A stretch of DNA of 64,000 nt from Streptomyces cathayae (GCF_029760955.1 NZ_CP121682.1:1612001-1676000), one strand, 5' to 3'. Shown: positions 1-9,168, numbered from the stretch's first letter. The notes: a model not told the origin generated them from the letters alone. Program-made: numbers and translations.

Positions 1-912
1 AACGCGCCGCCGCTGGTCCGCAGTTACTCACTGTCCGGCGAGCCGGGCACCGGAACGTACCGGATCAGTGTGAAGGCCGAGATCCACGGCGCGGCCGGCA
101 ACCGCCTGCGCGACCACGTGTCCACCGGCGACCACCTCGACGTCGCGGCGCCCCGCGGTACCTTCTGCCTGACCGCCGGGGACAATCCGGTGGTCCTGCT
201 GTCGGCCGGCGTCGGCGTCACTCCCGTGCTGGCGATGCTGCACGCACTCGCCCGCGACCACTCCAGCCGCCAGGTGTGGTGGCTGCACGGGGCCCATGAC
301 GGCACGGAGCACCCCTTCGCCCGGGAGAGCCGGGAACTGGTCGGCGTGCTTCCGCGGGCCCGGTCGAGGATCTACTACAGCGAACCGGCCGCCGAAGACC
401 GCCGGGACGTCGACTACACGGACATCGGCCACCTGTCGGGCGACCGTATTCCCGGCCTGGGACTGCCCATCGACGCCGACGCCTACCTGTGCGGCCCCGT
501 GGCCTTCATGGACAGCGTCACGACCGCCCTCGTCGGCGCGGGCCTCGACGCCTCCCGCGTCCATACCGAGATCTTCGGCGCGGGTCCGTCCCTCACCCCC
601 GGGATCGACGGCGTGGCGACAGCCGCACCCCACCGGCCCGCCGGGCGGGCGGGCACCGGTCCCCCGGTCGCCTTCGCCCGCAGCGGTCTCGAGGTCCCCT
701 GGAGCGATGCCCGGCAGTCCCTGCTCGAACTCGCCGAAGCCTGCGACGTCCCCGTCAGATGGTCGTGCCGGACCGGTGTCTGCCACACCTGCGAACTCGC
801 CCTCATGTCCGGGGCGGTGCAGTACGCTCCCGAACCGGTCGAGCCCCCCGCCGACGGCAACGTCCTCATCTGCTGCTCCAAGCCCACCGAGGGGGTCGTC
901 CTGGACCTGTGA
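1..912 (+). CDS. Ferredoxin-reductase-type oxidoreductase with C-terminal 2Fe-2S domain (5'-truncated)
   Basis: The frame is open from base 1, so the gene begins outside the window; 303 residues remain. The visible part starts inside a flavin-binding barrel with the RSYS flavin-contact motif, continues through an NAD-binding domain (GVGVTPVLAML, then CGPVAFM), and ends in a plant-type ferredoxin domain with CRTGVCHTC and a later Cys, giving C-x4-C-x2-C...C. This order (flavin, NAD, ferredoxin) is that of the phthalate dioxygenase reductase family; in actinobacteria it is often fused to an N-terminal MOSC domain, which would lie outside the window. It should move electrons from NAD(P)H through flavin and the cluster to an unidentified acceptor in the cytoplasm. 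Confidence 0.85.
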   Translation, partial: NAPPLVRSYSLSGEPGTGTYRISVKAEIHGAAGNRLRDHVSTGDHLDVAAPRGTFCLTAGDNPVVLLSAGVGVTPVLAMLHALARDHSSRQVWWLHGAHDGTEHPFARESRELVGVLPRARSRIYYSEPAAEDRRDVDYTDIGHLSGDRIPGLGLPIDADAYLCGPVAFMDSVTTALVGAGLDASRVHTEIFGAGPSLTPGIDGVATAAPHRPAGRAGTGPPVAFARSGLEVPWSDARQSLLELAEACDVPVRWSCRTGVCHTCELALMSGAVQYAPEPVEPPADGNVLICCSKPTEGVVLDL

Positions 913-985
913 GGAGCGGCGCCCCACCCCACCCCGGCACGCGGGCACTGCTGCCCAGCGGTCCGTGGCGGTGGGGGTTCCGCCC

Positions 986-1291
986 TCACTCCGTTCCGTC
1001 GGTGGCCCGCCCGGGGTCGTTGGGGTGGGGTTCGAGCGGGGTGACGGTGAGAGTCATCCAGGGACGCAGCGGAAGTGTGCCGAGCACCTTCTCCCGGAGT
1101 TCCTTCTCGTCCGCGGCCCGCCAGACCCCGATGCTGCGCGACTCGCCGACGGGGCGCCACAATCGGGCCAGGTTGCCGGTCGTCGAGAGCTCCCCCGCGC
1201 GGACCGCCTCGGCCGCCCTCCGCCGGTCGACCTCGTCCTGGCTGGTCCCCTCAGGGATCGTCGTGGTGATTTCGACGAGGAACTCCTGCAT
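986..1291 (-). CDS. Muconolactone isomerase (CatC)-like small protein
   Basis: A 101-residue protein with the CatC-like pattern: N-terminal MQEFLVEITTTIP, a dimeric ferredoxin-like fold length, and the region GNLARLWRPVGESRSIGVW followed by LPLRPWMTLTVTPLEPHP. Classical CatC converts muconolactone in the beta-ketoadipate pathway, but no catechol genes are nearby, so the substrate is unknown. It is convergent to the reductase upstream and lies just downstream of the DJ-1-like gene on the same strand with a 123-base gap. The family call is fairly safe; the catabolic role is not. Confidence 0.7.
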   Translation of the reverse strand: MQEFLVEITTTIPEGTSQDEVDRRRAAEAVRAGELSTTGNLARLWRPVGESRSIGVWRAADEKELREKVLGTLPLRPWMTLTVTPLEPHPNDPGRATDGTE

Positions 1292-1414
1292 CGGTTCCGC
1301 TCCGTTCGGTGAAGGTCCCGGGGGCGCCGGGAAGGGCGGGTTCGCCGGTGGCCATCTGCCTCCCCCGAGCGGAGCCGCGATCAGGTCGGACGCCGCCTCA
1401 CCTCATGAGAGCTC

Positions 1415-2110
1415 TCACACGAGGGTTTTCAGCAGCCGTTCTGCGAGCACTTCGGCGGAGTGGGGATTCTGCCCGGTGATCAGGTTGCGGTCCTCGACCA
1501 CGTACGGCTTCCACACCTCGCCCCGGCTGTACTCGACGCCGACTTTCTCCTTGAGCTCGTCCTCGAGCAGCCACTGTGTCCTGTCGGCCAGCCCGACAGC
1601 CTCCTCCTCCTCATTGGTGAAGCCCGTGACCCGGTAGCCCTTGAAGGGCGACTCGCCGTGGATCCTGGTGGCCAGCATCGCGGCAGGGGCGTGGCACACG
1701 ATGGCGAGTGGTTTGCCCGAGGCGAGTTGCTCGGTCAGTATCCGTCCCGCGTCGGCGTCCACCGACAGGTCCTGCATCGGGCCGTGGCCTCCGGGCAGGT
1801 ACACCGCGTCGTAGTCCTGCAGCCGCACGTCCGAGAGTTTGATCGGCCGACGCATGACCTCCGCGGACCGGATGACGGCTTCCAGTTCGAGCGCTCCCTC
1901 CTCACCGCCGGCCATGGCGGGGCGCAGGCTCATCATGTCGACGGTCGGCGTCACGCCGTCGGGCGTCGCGACGACGACCTCGTGGCCCGCCTCCGTGATC
2001 GCCTTGTACGGCTGCGCGAACTCCTCCGCCCAGTAGCCGGTGGCGTACCTCGTGCCGTCCTTCAGGACCAGGTACGTGGCTCCGGTGACCACGAAAAGCA
2101 CCTTCGCCAT
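1415..2110 (-). CDS. DJ-1/PfpI family protein (type 1 glutamine amidotransferase-like)
   Basis: A 231-residue cytoplasmic protein. The nucleophile elbow is VCHAPAAML, preceded by YLPGGHGPMQDL and an N-terminal strand with FVVTGATY; the length and the inserted segment after the first strand fit the HchA/Hsp31-like branch of the DJ-1/PfpI superfamily. Members act as glyoxalase III, protein deglycase or chaperone; which applies here cannot be read from sequence. The start ATG is preceded by a GGGG-rich ribosome binding site, and the upstream 290 bases contain a TAGACT-like -10 element. It may be co-transcribed with the CatC-like gene downstream. Confidence 0.85.
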   Translation of the reverse strand: MAKVLFVVTGATYLVLKDGTRYATGYWAEEFAQPYKAITEAGHEVVVATPDGVTPTVDMMSLRPAMAGGEEGALELEAVIRSAEVMRRPIKLSDVRLQDYDAVYLPGGHGPMQDLSVDADAGRILTEQLASGKPLAIVCHAPAAMLATRIHGESPFKGYRVTGFTNEEEEAVGLADRTQWLLEDELKEKVGVEYSRGEVWKPYVVEDRNLITGQNPHSAEVLAERLLKTLV

Positions 2111-2396
2111 CGCTCATCACCCCCTCAGCCCCATTTGGCCGAATTGAGTGGATTCACACTGAAGGCCAGTCTAGGTACAGGACCCCTCAGGCACCTGTGG
2201 ACAGCGGTTCCCGCCCGAGGCCCGGAGCGTGACGCGTTGCCGACCGCCTCCGGGGACAAGGGCCTCCCGCCCTCCTGAACAGAGCCGGGCGGCAAGGTCC
2301 CGGAGAAGCGGCGCCCACTGTTCGGCGGGGCAGCCGGTGACGGCCCGCGCGGGTGGGTCGCGTGCGGCGCGGCCTGGACGCCGGCGGCCGCAGCCG

Positions 2397-2930
2397 CTAC
2401 TTGATCAGGGCGTTGGCCACGATGATCACCAGGCCGATCAGCATGTCGGCGGTTCCGGCCCGGAACGAGGCCGCCCGGCCACGGCCCACGCTGCGCGCGG
2501 TCCACACCCCCCACCCGGCGAGCAGCAAGGTGTTGAGCACCAGTGCGGTGTTCACCGCCGCGGCCTCCGTCCACCAGGAGGGCACCGCGGTCAGCAGCAG
2601 CACGACGGTGGGGGCGGCCGCCGCGACCACCGGCCACTCGGCGAGCATCGCGCGCAGCCCGATCCTGACACCGCCGCGGTCCGCCGACATCCGGTGCGCG
2701 ATGACGTGGGCGTAGCCGTGGGCGGCCGCGGAGGCCAGGGCGGTGAGCAGGACCCACAGCGCGTCCGACCCGGGGTCGGACACCTCACCGGGAGAGTCGA
2801 GCGCGGCCGCCAGCGCACTGGCCAGAACGAGCCCGTAGACGCCGCTGAACAGCCTCGTCTCCGACGGCTGCCGGTCCGGTGTCCGCTGCGGGGCGGCCGA
2901 CGGGGGGAAGCGGTGGGCACCGTGGTACAT
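2397..2930 (-). CDS. Integral membrane protein, unknown function
   Basis: 177 residues with about four hydrophobic segments (LVLASALAAAL, ALWVLLTALASAAAHGYAHVIAH, VVAAAAPTVVLLLTAV, ALVLNTLLLAGWGV, and a final LIGLVIIVANALI). A possible longer GTG start at 2975 exists, but ATG 2930 has a GGAGAG ribosome binding site 7 bases upstream and is preferred. The HGYAHVIAHR stretch contains three histidines in a membrane helix and might bind metal. No family recognised with confidence. Confidence 0.65.
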   Translation of the reverse strand: MYHGAHRFPPSAAPQRTPDRQPSETRLFSGVYGLVLASALAAALDSPGEVSDPGSDALWVLLTALASAAAHGYAHVIAHRMSADRGGVRIGLRAMLAEWPVVAAAAPTVVLLLTAVPSWWTEAAAVNTALVLNTLLLAGWGVWTARSVGRGRAASFRAGTADMLIGLVIIVANALIK

Positions 2931-3084
2931 CGCTGCACTCTCCGCTGGGACGGTACGGGCATGGCAATATGCCACGAGTCATGGCGATCCGCCCAGGATT
3001 GCGCACGCGAGTCGCGGCCCCGGCTCGTCTTCCGCGTCACACGGGAGCCCTGCGCGTGGTGCGCCGCCCGCTCCGACTGGGGTA

Positions 3085-3250
3085 CAGTGGATCTTGTTCA
3101 CGCCGCCGGATTCACCGGTGGAGAGCAATGCGTCGGTGGTCCAAGGAAAGACGTCCCGCTTCCTGCGGGAAAATGCAGGTGCAAGGCCTGCCCGGCGCTC
3201 GACGAAGAAGGCCTCCCCCCCTGTTGTCCAGGGCGGGAGGCCTTCTCGTT
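3085..3250 (+). ncRNA. Candidate structured RNA ending in an intrinsic terminator
   Basis: Between two minus-strand genes there is a plus-strand unit with a TACAGT -10-like element (3082-3087), a run of stem-loops (TCCCGC/GCGGGA at 3154-3170; GCAGG/CCTGC at 3175-3191) and a perfect terminator hairpin. The core GGGAAAATGCAGGTGCAAGG loosely recalls part of cobalamin-type aptamers, but the CCGCCACTG box is absent and no gene follows on this strand, so a stand-alone small RNA is more likely than a riboswitch. The conserved family is not recognised. Confidence 0.35.
3206..3246 (+). terminator. Strong intrinsic terminator, possibly bidirectional
   Basis: A 12-bp perfect stem (AGAAGGCCTCCC with its complement) continues after one mismatch into a 5-bp CCCTG/CAGGG stem with a TTGTC loop; CGTTTCC follows on the plus strand. 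It lies 41 bases past the stop codon of the minus-strand acyl-CoA synthetase and could stop both that transcript and the candidate RNA. Confidence 0.75.
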
Positions 3251-3287
3251 TCCGGTCAACGCCGGCCCGGGGGTACCGGGGAAGAGG

Positions 3288-4958
3288 TCACCGGAAGTCC
3301 TCCTCGCGGTACTCGGCATCGGAGCCCGCCGCCGTGGCCTCGCGCAGCTCGATGCGGCGGATCTTGCCGGAGACGGTCTTGGGCAGTTCGCCGAACTCCA
3401 GCCTGCGGATCCGCTGGTAGGGGACGAGCACCTTGCGGGAGTGCTCGAAGAGTTCCTTCGCGGTGTCCGGGCCGGGCCGCCTGCCCTCCGCGAGCACGAT
3501 GTACGCCTTGGGCACGGCCAGGCGCAGCGCGTCCGGAGCGGGCACCACGGCCGCCTCGGCGACCGCCTCGTGCTCCAGCAGGGCGCTCTCCAGCTCGAAC
3601 GGACTGATCTTGTAGTCGCTCGCCTTGAAGACGTCGTCCGCGCGCCCGATGTACGTGATGTATCCGTCTTCGTCCCGCGCGCCGATGTCGCCCGTCCGGT
3701 AGTAGCCGCCGGCCATGGCCTCCGCGGTGCGGTCGGGGTCGCCGTGGTAGCCGGTCATCAGGCCCACCGGACGGTCGGACAGGTCGAGCGCGATCTCGCC
3801 CTCGGCGGCGGGCGCGCCGGAGACCGGGTCGAGGAGGGCGACGCGGTAGCCGGGGCTGGGGCGGCCCATGGAGCCCGTCTTGAGGGGCTGGCCCGGGCTG
3901 TTGGAGATCTGGACGGCGGTCTCGGTCTGGCCGAAGCCGTCACGGATCGTCACGTGCCAGGCGCGCCGGATCTGCTCGATGATCTCGGGGTTGAGCGGCT
4001 CACCGGCGGCGACGAGCTCGCGCGGCGGGGTGTGCAGCCGGGTGAGGTCGGCCTGGATGAGCATGCGCCACACGGTCGGCGGCGCGCAGAAGGTGGTGAC
4101 GCCGGCCCTGTCCATCTCGGCCATCAGCCGCACGGCGTCGAAGCGTGCGTAGTTGTACAGGAAGACGGTCGCCTCGGCGTTCCACGGGGCGAAGAGGTTG
4201 GACCAGGCGTGCTTGGCCCAGCCGGGTGAGGAGATGTTCAGGTGCACGTCGCCGGGTTTCAGCCCGATCCAGTACATGGTGGCCAGATGCCCGACGGGGT
4301 ACGTGGTGTGGGTGTGCTCGACGAGTTTGGGCCGGGCGGTGGTGCCCGAGGTGAAGTACAGCATCAGCGGGTCGTCGGCGAGGGTGGGACCGTCGGGTGC
4401 GAAGTGCTCGGCGGCGCCGTGGACGTCCTCGTACGGCAGCCAGGCGTCCCCCGCTCCCGCGCCGACCGCGACCCGGGTGTAGTCGCCGGGCACCTCGTCG
4501 AACTTCGCCGTGTCGGCGGCGCGGGCGATCACGTGCCGGACGCGGCCCCGGTCGACGCGGTCGCGCAGGTCGGCGGGGCCGAGCAGCGGGGTGGCGGGGA
4601 TGACCACGGCGCGCAGTTTCATCGCGGCGAGCGCGGTCTCCCAGAGTTCGGCCTGGTTGCCGAGCATGACCAGCACCCGGTCCTCGGCGCGTACGCCCTG
4701 CCGGCGCAGCCAGTTCGCGGCCTGGTCGGAGCGGCGGGCCAGTTCGGCGAAGGACAGTGCGGTCCGCTCGCCGTCCTCCTCGACGAGGTGCAGCGCGGTG
4801 CGGTCGTTGCCGTCCGCGATCACGTCGAACCAGTCGAGCGCCCAGTTGAACCGCTCGGGGCGCGGCCAGCGGAACCCCTCGTAGGCGGTGGCGTAGTCGT
4901 CGCGGTGTTCCAGCAGGAAGTCCCGGGCCCTGCGGAACTCCTCGGTCGCCGTCGTCAT
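3288..4958 (-). CDS. AMP-dependent acyl-CoA synthetase (medium-chain/benzoate-CoA ligase type)
   Basis: 556 residues. Adenylate-forming motifs are all present: P-loop TSGTTARPK (about 203-211), DGFGQTE near 345, YYRTGD with the hinge region IGRADDVFKASDYKISPFELE (split here only for description), and the C-terminal catalytic Lys in PKTVSGKIRR. It would activate a carboxylic acid with ATP and join it to CoA. The sequence type resembles ACSM/medium-chain synthetases. The upstream ATG at 5033 is rejected in favour of ATG 4958, which follows GAGGAGGAC. Divergent from the LuxR gene. Confidence 0.9.
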   Translation of the reverse strand: MTTATEEFRRARDFLLEHRDDYATAYEGFRWPRPERFNWALDWFDVIADGNDRTALHLVEEDGERTALSFAELARRSDQAANWLRRQGVRAEDRVLVMLGNQAELWETALAAMKLRAVVIPATPLLGPADLRDRVDRGRVRHVIARAADTAKFDEVPGDYTRVAVGAGAGDAWLPYEDVHGAAEHFAPDGPTLADDPLMLYFTSGTTARPKLVEHTHTTYPVGHLATMYWIGLKPGDVHLNISSPGWAKHAWSNLFAPWNAEATVFLYNYARFDAVRLMAEMDRAGVTTFCAPPTVWRMLIQADLTRLHTPPRELVAAGEPLNPEIIEQIRRAWHVTIRDGFGQTETAVQISNSPGQPLKTGSMGRPSPGYRVALLDPVSGAPAAEGEIALDLSDRPVGLMTGYHGDPDRTAEAMAGGYYRTGDIGARDEDGYITYIGRADDVFKASDYKISPFELESALLEHEAVAEAAVVPAPDALRLAVPKAYIVLAEGRRPGPDTAKELFEHSRKVLVPYQRIRRLEFGELPKTVSGKIRRIELREATAAGSDAEYREEDFR

Positions 4959-5348
4959 CTGTCCTCCTCGGTGCCGGACCTTGCCGGGCGGCTCTCCCCC
5001 ATCGTGTAATCCGTGATGCGGGTCCCACTCCACTACCCCCGAACAGGGGGTGGGTACGCGGGAACCGCACCGAAGGGACGAAGGAGCGACGAGGCGAAGG
5101 AGCGAGCGAACAGGTGACGGCTGATCCGGGGGGAGCGCCCGGCGCGGTCGGGCCCGGTGGCGCGGCGGCCCGCCGGGCGGGTGGTCGCCGCAGGTGTGCC
5201 GCGGTCCCGTACGGCCGCCATTACCGGTGTCCCGGGGCTTTGGATTTCATCCGCGCGGAGCGCTGTTATTTCCCTCACCACACCGTCTCTCCGAAATGAA
5301 AGGGCCTGTTGCCTAATATTGGCCAGGACACGACACAGGAGGGGAGCG
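4959..5348. other. Divergent intergenic region (acyl-CoA synthetase / LuxR regulator)
   Basis: 390 bases without a convincing gene. It holds a short hairpin (ACCCCC/GGGGGT, 5034-5050), a direct repeat of GAAGGAGCGA (5080-5089 and 5096-5105), and a lower-GC stretch from 5228 to 5330 with TAATAT at about 5315 that probably contains the LuxR-gene promoter. Confidence 0.5.
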
Positions 5349-8225
5349 GTGACTGTGCGAGGGGACTTCAAGGAGCCTGCCAGGTGCCGCCCCGACCTGG
5401 TCATCGGCCGGGAGGAACCGTTCGCCGAGGCGCGCGGACAGCTCGCCCGAGGGGGCAGTGTGCTGCTCCACGGGCCCGCCGGAATAGGAAAGTCGACCGT
5501 GCTGCGGGCACTTGCGGCGGAAAACGCCGGCGCGGCGCCCACGGTGTTGCGCTGCTCGGCCACCGAGTCCGAATCCCATCTCCCGTTCCTGGCGCTGGCC
5601 GATCTGTTCGGTCTGGTCCTGGACCGGGTCTCCGGTGCGCTGCCCGCCGCGCAGCGCACCGCCCTGGAGTCGGCGCTCACCGGCCGCGGCGAGTCGACCC
5701 TCCAGCGGGACGGTCTGGCGCTGCGCCTGGCGGTGCTGTCCACCCTGCGGGCGCTCGCCGCCGAGGGGCCCGTCCTGGTCGTGGCCGACGACCTGCAGTG
5801 GCTGGATCCGGCCAGCGCGGAGCTTCTCGGGTTCGCCGCGCGGCGCCTCGGCGACACCCCCGTGCAGATGCTGTGCGCGGTGCGTACGGAGGGCCTGGAG
5901 GAGTACGACCGCCATCTGCGGGCCTGCCCGCCGGACACGCGCGTGGTGCGGCTGGGCCCGTTCTCCCGTGCCCAGGTGTCCACACTGCTCGACCACCGCG
6001 GTTACACGGGCCTGTCCCGCACCACCGTCCGTGACATCCACCGCACCAGCGGCGGCAACCCGCTCTTCGCCCTCGAACTGGGCCGCGCCCTGGCCGAGAG
6101 CCCGACCCGTCCCCGCCCCGGTGAGCCGCTGCCGGTGCCGACCTCGCTGCGGGCCCTGGTGCTCAGCCGGCTGGAGATGCTGTCGGACGAGGCGCGCCGC
6201 ACCCTGCTGGTGGCCAGCGTCGGCGCCCGCCCCACCCCGGTGCTGCTGCGCGCGGCCGGCCGGGAGCACGCCGAGGAGGAGACGGCCCAGGCCGCCGCGC
6301 TGGGGCTGCTGGCGACGGACCCGGAGGAGCCGACTCTGCGTTTCGCGCATCCGCTGATCTCGGCCGCGCTGTACGCGGAGGCCCCGGCGCACGAGCGGCG
6401 GGCCGCGCACGCCGCGCTGTCCACGGCGGCCTCAGACCCCATCGAGCGGGCCCGGCATCTGGCCCTGGCCACCACCGGCACCGATCCGGAGGTGGCGGCC
6501 CGGCTCGCCGAGGCCGCCGCGCTGGCCCGGGACCGGGGGGCGCCCTCGGTCGCGGCCTCGCTGGGGCTGCTGGCCGCCCGCCACACCCCGGTGGACCCGT
6601 CGGCCGACGGCCCGCGGGCGGACCCGGCGTCGGGCGGCGGCGTGCCGGGTCGCGGCGTGCCGAGTCCGGACGAGCGGCGGCTGCAGGCCGCCGAGGACGC
6701 CATCACCGCCGGTGAGGTGGATCTCGCCCGGGACATCGCGCGCGAGGTGCTGACCCGGGCCACGGTGCCCGCGGAGCGGGTGCGGGCGTGGATGGTGGTC
6801 ATCGAGGCGGCCGGGCAGGCGCTCGGTGAGGTCGACGCGGTCTACCCGCAGGTGCTGGCGGACGCCGGCGACGACCCGCGGCTGCTCGCCCTGGTCCACT
6901 ACCAGCTGGCCTGGCGGGAGGTGGTGGTGGACGGCGACTTCGCCAAGGCCCGGCTGGAGACCGCGCACGCCGCGGAGCTGGCCGCACGCGGCGGGGACCG
7001 GCGTACGGAGCTGATGGCGCTCGCCTTCCAGTCCTCCACCGAGACCCTGATGGGCCACCCGGACGCGCCCGCCACCATCGAGCGGGCCCTGCAGGAACCC
7101 CAGGACCCCGATGTGGCCTGCCACCACAACGGCGCCGCGTCGGCCAGGTTCCGCTGGCTGCTGATGAGCGACCGGCTGCCCGAGGCCCGCAGGAGCATCA
7201 CCGGGCTGCTGCGGGAGGCCCGGCGGCGCGGCATGGTCGAGAGCGAGGTGCACTTCCTGCGGCTGCTCGCCGACACCGAACTGCGTTCCGGGCACTGCGG
7301 CCGGGCCCTGGACCTGACCCGCGAGAGCCTGCGGCTGGCCCGGGACTCCGGGATCGGCGAGAGTGCCTCGGCCATGCTCGCCTCCCTCGCGGAGGCCTCC
7401 GGCGGGGACGTGGACCGGGCGCTCGCACTGGCCCGGGAGGCCGCGGACCACGCCGAGGTGGACGGCGACCAGATGTACCTCTCCCTCGCCCTGGCCGCCC
7501 TGGGCTACGCCCGGCTGGTCGCCGGGGACGCCGCGGCCGCGGTCCGTGCGCTGCGCCGGGTGCGGGAGTTGGAGCACGGCATGGGCATCAACGACCCGGC
7601 GCGGGGCCGCTGGCACGGCGATCTCGCCGAGGCGCTGGTGCGGATCGGGGAACCCGGCGAGGCGCAGGAACTCATCAACGTCACCCGGGTGCACGCGCGG
7701 CGTCTGAACCGCCTGAGCGTGCTGGCCGTACTCGACCGCGCCGAGGCGCTGGTACGCGCGGCGCGTGGCGAACACGAGGCCGCCCGGGTCCAGTTGACGT
7801 CGGCGCAGGGCCGGCTCGCCGCGCTGGGCCTCGGCCTGGAGGAGGCGCGGGCCGCGTTCGCGCTGGCCCGGCTGCGGGCCCGGGGCCCGGATCCGGCCCC
7901 GTACGACGAGGCCGCCCGGCTGTTCCGGCGCTGCCGTGCGCTGCCCTGGCTGCGTCAGGTGGACGCGGCCGTGGCCGCCGGTCCGGCGGCACCGGAGAGC
8001 GCGCCCGCCGCCCCGGCGACCCCGGCCGCGCTGGACGGTCTCGCCTCGATGGAACGGCAGGTCGCCTCCCTGGTGATGGAGGGGGCCACCAACCGGGAGA
8101 TCGCCGGCCGGCTGTTCATCAGCGTGAAGACCGTCGAGGCGACCCTCACCCGGGTGTACCGGAAACTGGGCATCCGGTCGCGGGTGGACATCGTCCGGCT
8201 GGCGGCGGGCCGCCGTACGAGGTAA
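5349..8225 (+). CDS. LuxR-family regulator with N-terminal AAA/STAND ATPase (LAL type)
   Basis: 958 residues from GTG 5349, which follows AGGAGGGG; the longer reading frame upstream lacks a ribosome binding site. Walker A is GPAGIGKS (about 42-49) and Walker B is LVVADDLQWLD (about residue 135). A long helical, TPR-like middle follows, and the last 60 residues form a LuxR HTH (ERQVASLVMEGATNREIAGRLF, then VSVKTVEATLTRVYRKLGI-type recognition helix). Large ATP-binding LuxR regulators of this kind activate catabolic or antibiotic genes on sensing a ligand; the target is unknown. Candidate targets are the divergent acyl-CoA synthetase or the small gene downstream. Confidence 0.93.
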   Translation: MTVRGDFKEPARCRPDLVIGREEPFAEARGQLARGGSVLLHGPAGIGKSTVLRALAAENAGAAPTVLRCSATESESHLPFLALADLFGLVLDRVSGALPAAQRTALESALTGRGESTLQRDGLALRLAVLSTLRALAAEGPVLVVADDLQWLDPASAELLGFAARRLGDTPVQMLCAVRTEGLEEYDRHLRACPPDTRVVRLGPFSRAQVSTLLDHRGYTGLSRTTVRDIHRTSGGNPLFALELGRALAESPTRPRPGEPLPVPTSLRALVLSRLEMLSDEARRTLLVASVGARPTPVLLRAAGREHAEEETAQAAALGLLATDPEEPTLRFAHPLISAALYAEAPAHERRAAHAALSTAASDPIERARHLALATTGTDPEVAARLAEAAALARDRGAPSVAASLGLLAARHTPVDPSADGPRADPASGGGVPGRGVPSPDERRLQAAEDAITAGEVDLARDIAREVLTRATVPAERVRAWMVVIEAAGQALGEVDAVYPQVLADAGDDPRLLALVHYQLAWREVVVDGDFAKARLETAHAAELAARGGDRRTELMALAFQSSTETLMGHPDAPATIERALQEPQDPDVACHHNGAASARFRWLLMSDRLPEARRSITGLLREARRRGMVESEVHFLRLLADTELRSGHCGRALDLTRESLRLARDSGIGESASAMLASLAEASGGDVDRALALAREAADHAEVDGDQMYLSLALAALGYARLVAGDAAAAVRALRRVRELEHGMGINDPARGRWHGDLAEALVRIGEPGEAQELINVTRVHARRLNRLSVLAVLDRAEALVRAARGEHEAARVQLTSAQGRLAALGLGLEEARAAFALARLRARGPDPAPYDEAARLFRRCRALPWLRQVDAAVAAGPAAPESAPAAPATPAALDGLASMERQVASLVMEGATNREIAGRLFISVKTVEATLTRVYRKLGIRSRVDIVRLAAGRRTR

Positions 8226-8431
8226 CCGGCTTGGGGGGATGGGGAGTTCGGGTGTCGGCGACCGAGGGTTTTCCCTGTCCGGCTCCCGTAGGGGCTTCCC
8301 TCATTGGGCGCGCGCGCTCCGGCTCGTAGCGTAATCCGTGCCGCTCGCCGGGCACATGGAGACCGGTGGCCCGGTCCCCGTGCTGAACCCCCACCCCGTG
8401 CGACCCCCCACCGGCAACGACGAGGAGACCG

Positions 8432-8578
8432 ATGTCCGGACTCACCCGCGCCGAGAAGGCCGCCGCGTTCGTCGCGGCGAGCACTGCCGCCGCCGCGACG
8501 AACGCGGGCGGATCCCCGGGCGCGTACACCCTGTCGACCCCCTTCTCCGGGAAGGTCACGGCCCGGATCGGCCCGTAG
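8432..8578 (+). CDS. Small protein of 48 residues, unknown
   Basis: A short ORF beginning MSGLTRAEKAAAFVAAS, Ala/Thr-rich in the middle and ending VTARIGP. The ATG is preceded by GAGGAG at 6 bases, and a strong intrinsic terminator begins 59 bases after the stop, so a short transcript is likely. It sits 206 bases downstream of the LuxR regulator on the same strand. No family is recognised; it has no signal peptide and no cysteines. It may be a regulatory or stress peptide, but that is a guess. Confidence 0.5.
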   Translation: MSGLTRAEKAAAFVAASTAAAATNAGGSPGAYTLSTPFSGKVTARIGP

Positions 8579-8636
8579 CAGTGCCACGGGCCGATGTGCG
8601 GCACCAGAGTTCCTGAGTACCCCTCAGGTGATTGCC

Positions 8637-8681
8637 AGGGGGCGTTGCGAGCTTCCACGAGCAGCCCGCAACGCCCCCTTT
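8637..8681 (+). terminator. Intrinsic terminator after the 48-residue ORF
   Basis: Perfect 13-bp stem AGGGGGCGTTGCG/CGCAACGCCCCCT with a 17-base loop followed by TTTCC. A smaller CCTGAG/CTCAGG hairpin (8612-8628) precedes it. Confidence 0.8.
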
Positions 8682-8800
8682 CCACGCCCGGGAAGAACCC
8701 CTCCCATCGGCGCTCATTCAGGACATTTCCTCGAGACGTGTAACACCGCGGCGGGCATCGGGCGCTGATCCCTACGGGACGCGAGAGGCGGCCCTTTTTC

Positions 8801-9133
8801 ATGCAGTCGGGCACCACCCCGGAACAACCCCACGACGAAGGGCCGTCCCCAGTGAATCCCCACCCCGCCGAGAACGGTGGAACCGCACAGACCTCACAGC
8901 CCGCGCAGTCTCCTCAGGACCACCGGACCGCCCAGAGCCCCGCGGCCCCTCGGATCGATGCCAGCGGCCTCGGGGGAACCGAAGGTCTCCCGGTCTACGA
9001 GGGCCTGGTGCGCGAACGGGGTGACGTCGTGGCGGAGGCCCGCGAGGTGGCCGAGCGCACGGAGTTCGAGATGCGTCAGGTGCTGCCCTTCCGTCCCGGG
9101 TCCCGGCCGGCCCCGGCCCCGGCCGGCCGGTGA
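8801..9133 (+). CDS. Hypothetical protein, Pro/Gln-rich N-terminus
   Basis: 110 residues. The first 50 are low-complexity (Pro, Gln, Ser, Ala) and probably disordered; the ordered part runs from IDASGLGGTEGLPVYEGLV to EFEMRQVLPF and is partly helical (VVAEAREVAERTEF). Ends in a Pro/Ala tail. A GAGAGGCGG ribosome binding site lies about 8 bases before the ATG. Not recognised. It precedes an SRPBCC gene in the same direction with 79 bases between them, which contain a GC-rich hairpin at 9169-9190. Confidence 0.5.
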   Translation: MQSGTTPEQPHDEGPSPVNPHPAENGGTAQTSQPAQSPQDHRTAQSPAAPRIDASGLGGTEGLPVYEGLVRERGDVVAEAREVAERTEFEMRQVLPFRPGSRPAPAPAGR

Positions 9134-9168
9134 GGTGCGCACCGGTTGAGCCGGGCGGGTGAGCCCTC

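Noticed and set aside
3085..3200. Cobalamin riboswitch
   Set aside because: Conserved CCGCCACTG box and a downstream B12-related gene are both missing.
3094..3420. Plus-strand ORF of 108 codons
   Set aside because: It runs through the hairpins of the candidate RNA and into the antisense of the acyl-CoA synthetase; codon bias is poor.
5313..6410. Minus-strand open frames opposite the LuxR regulator
   Set aside because: Arg/Gly/Gln-rich products without domains, antisense to a gene with Walker and HTH motifs.
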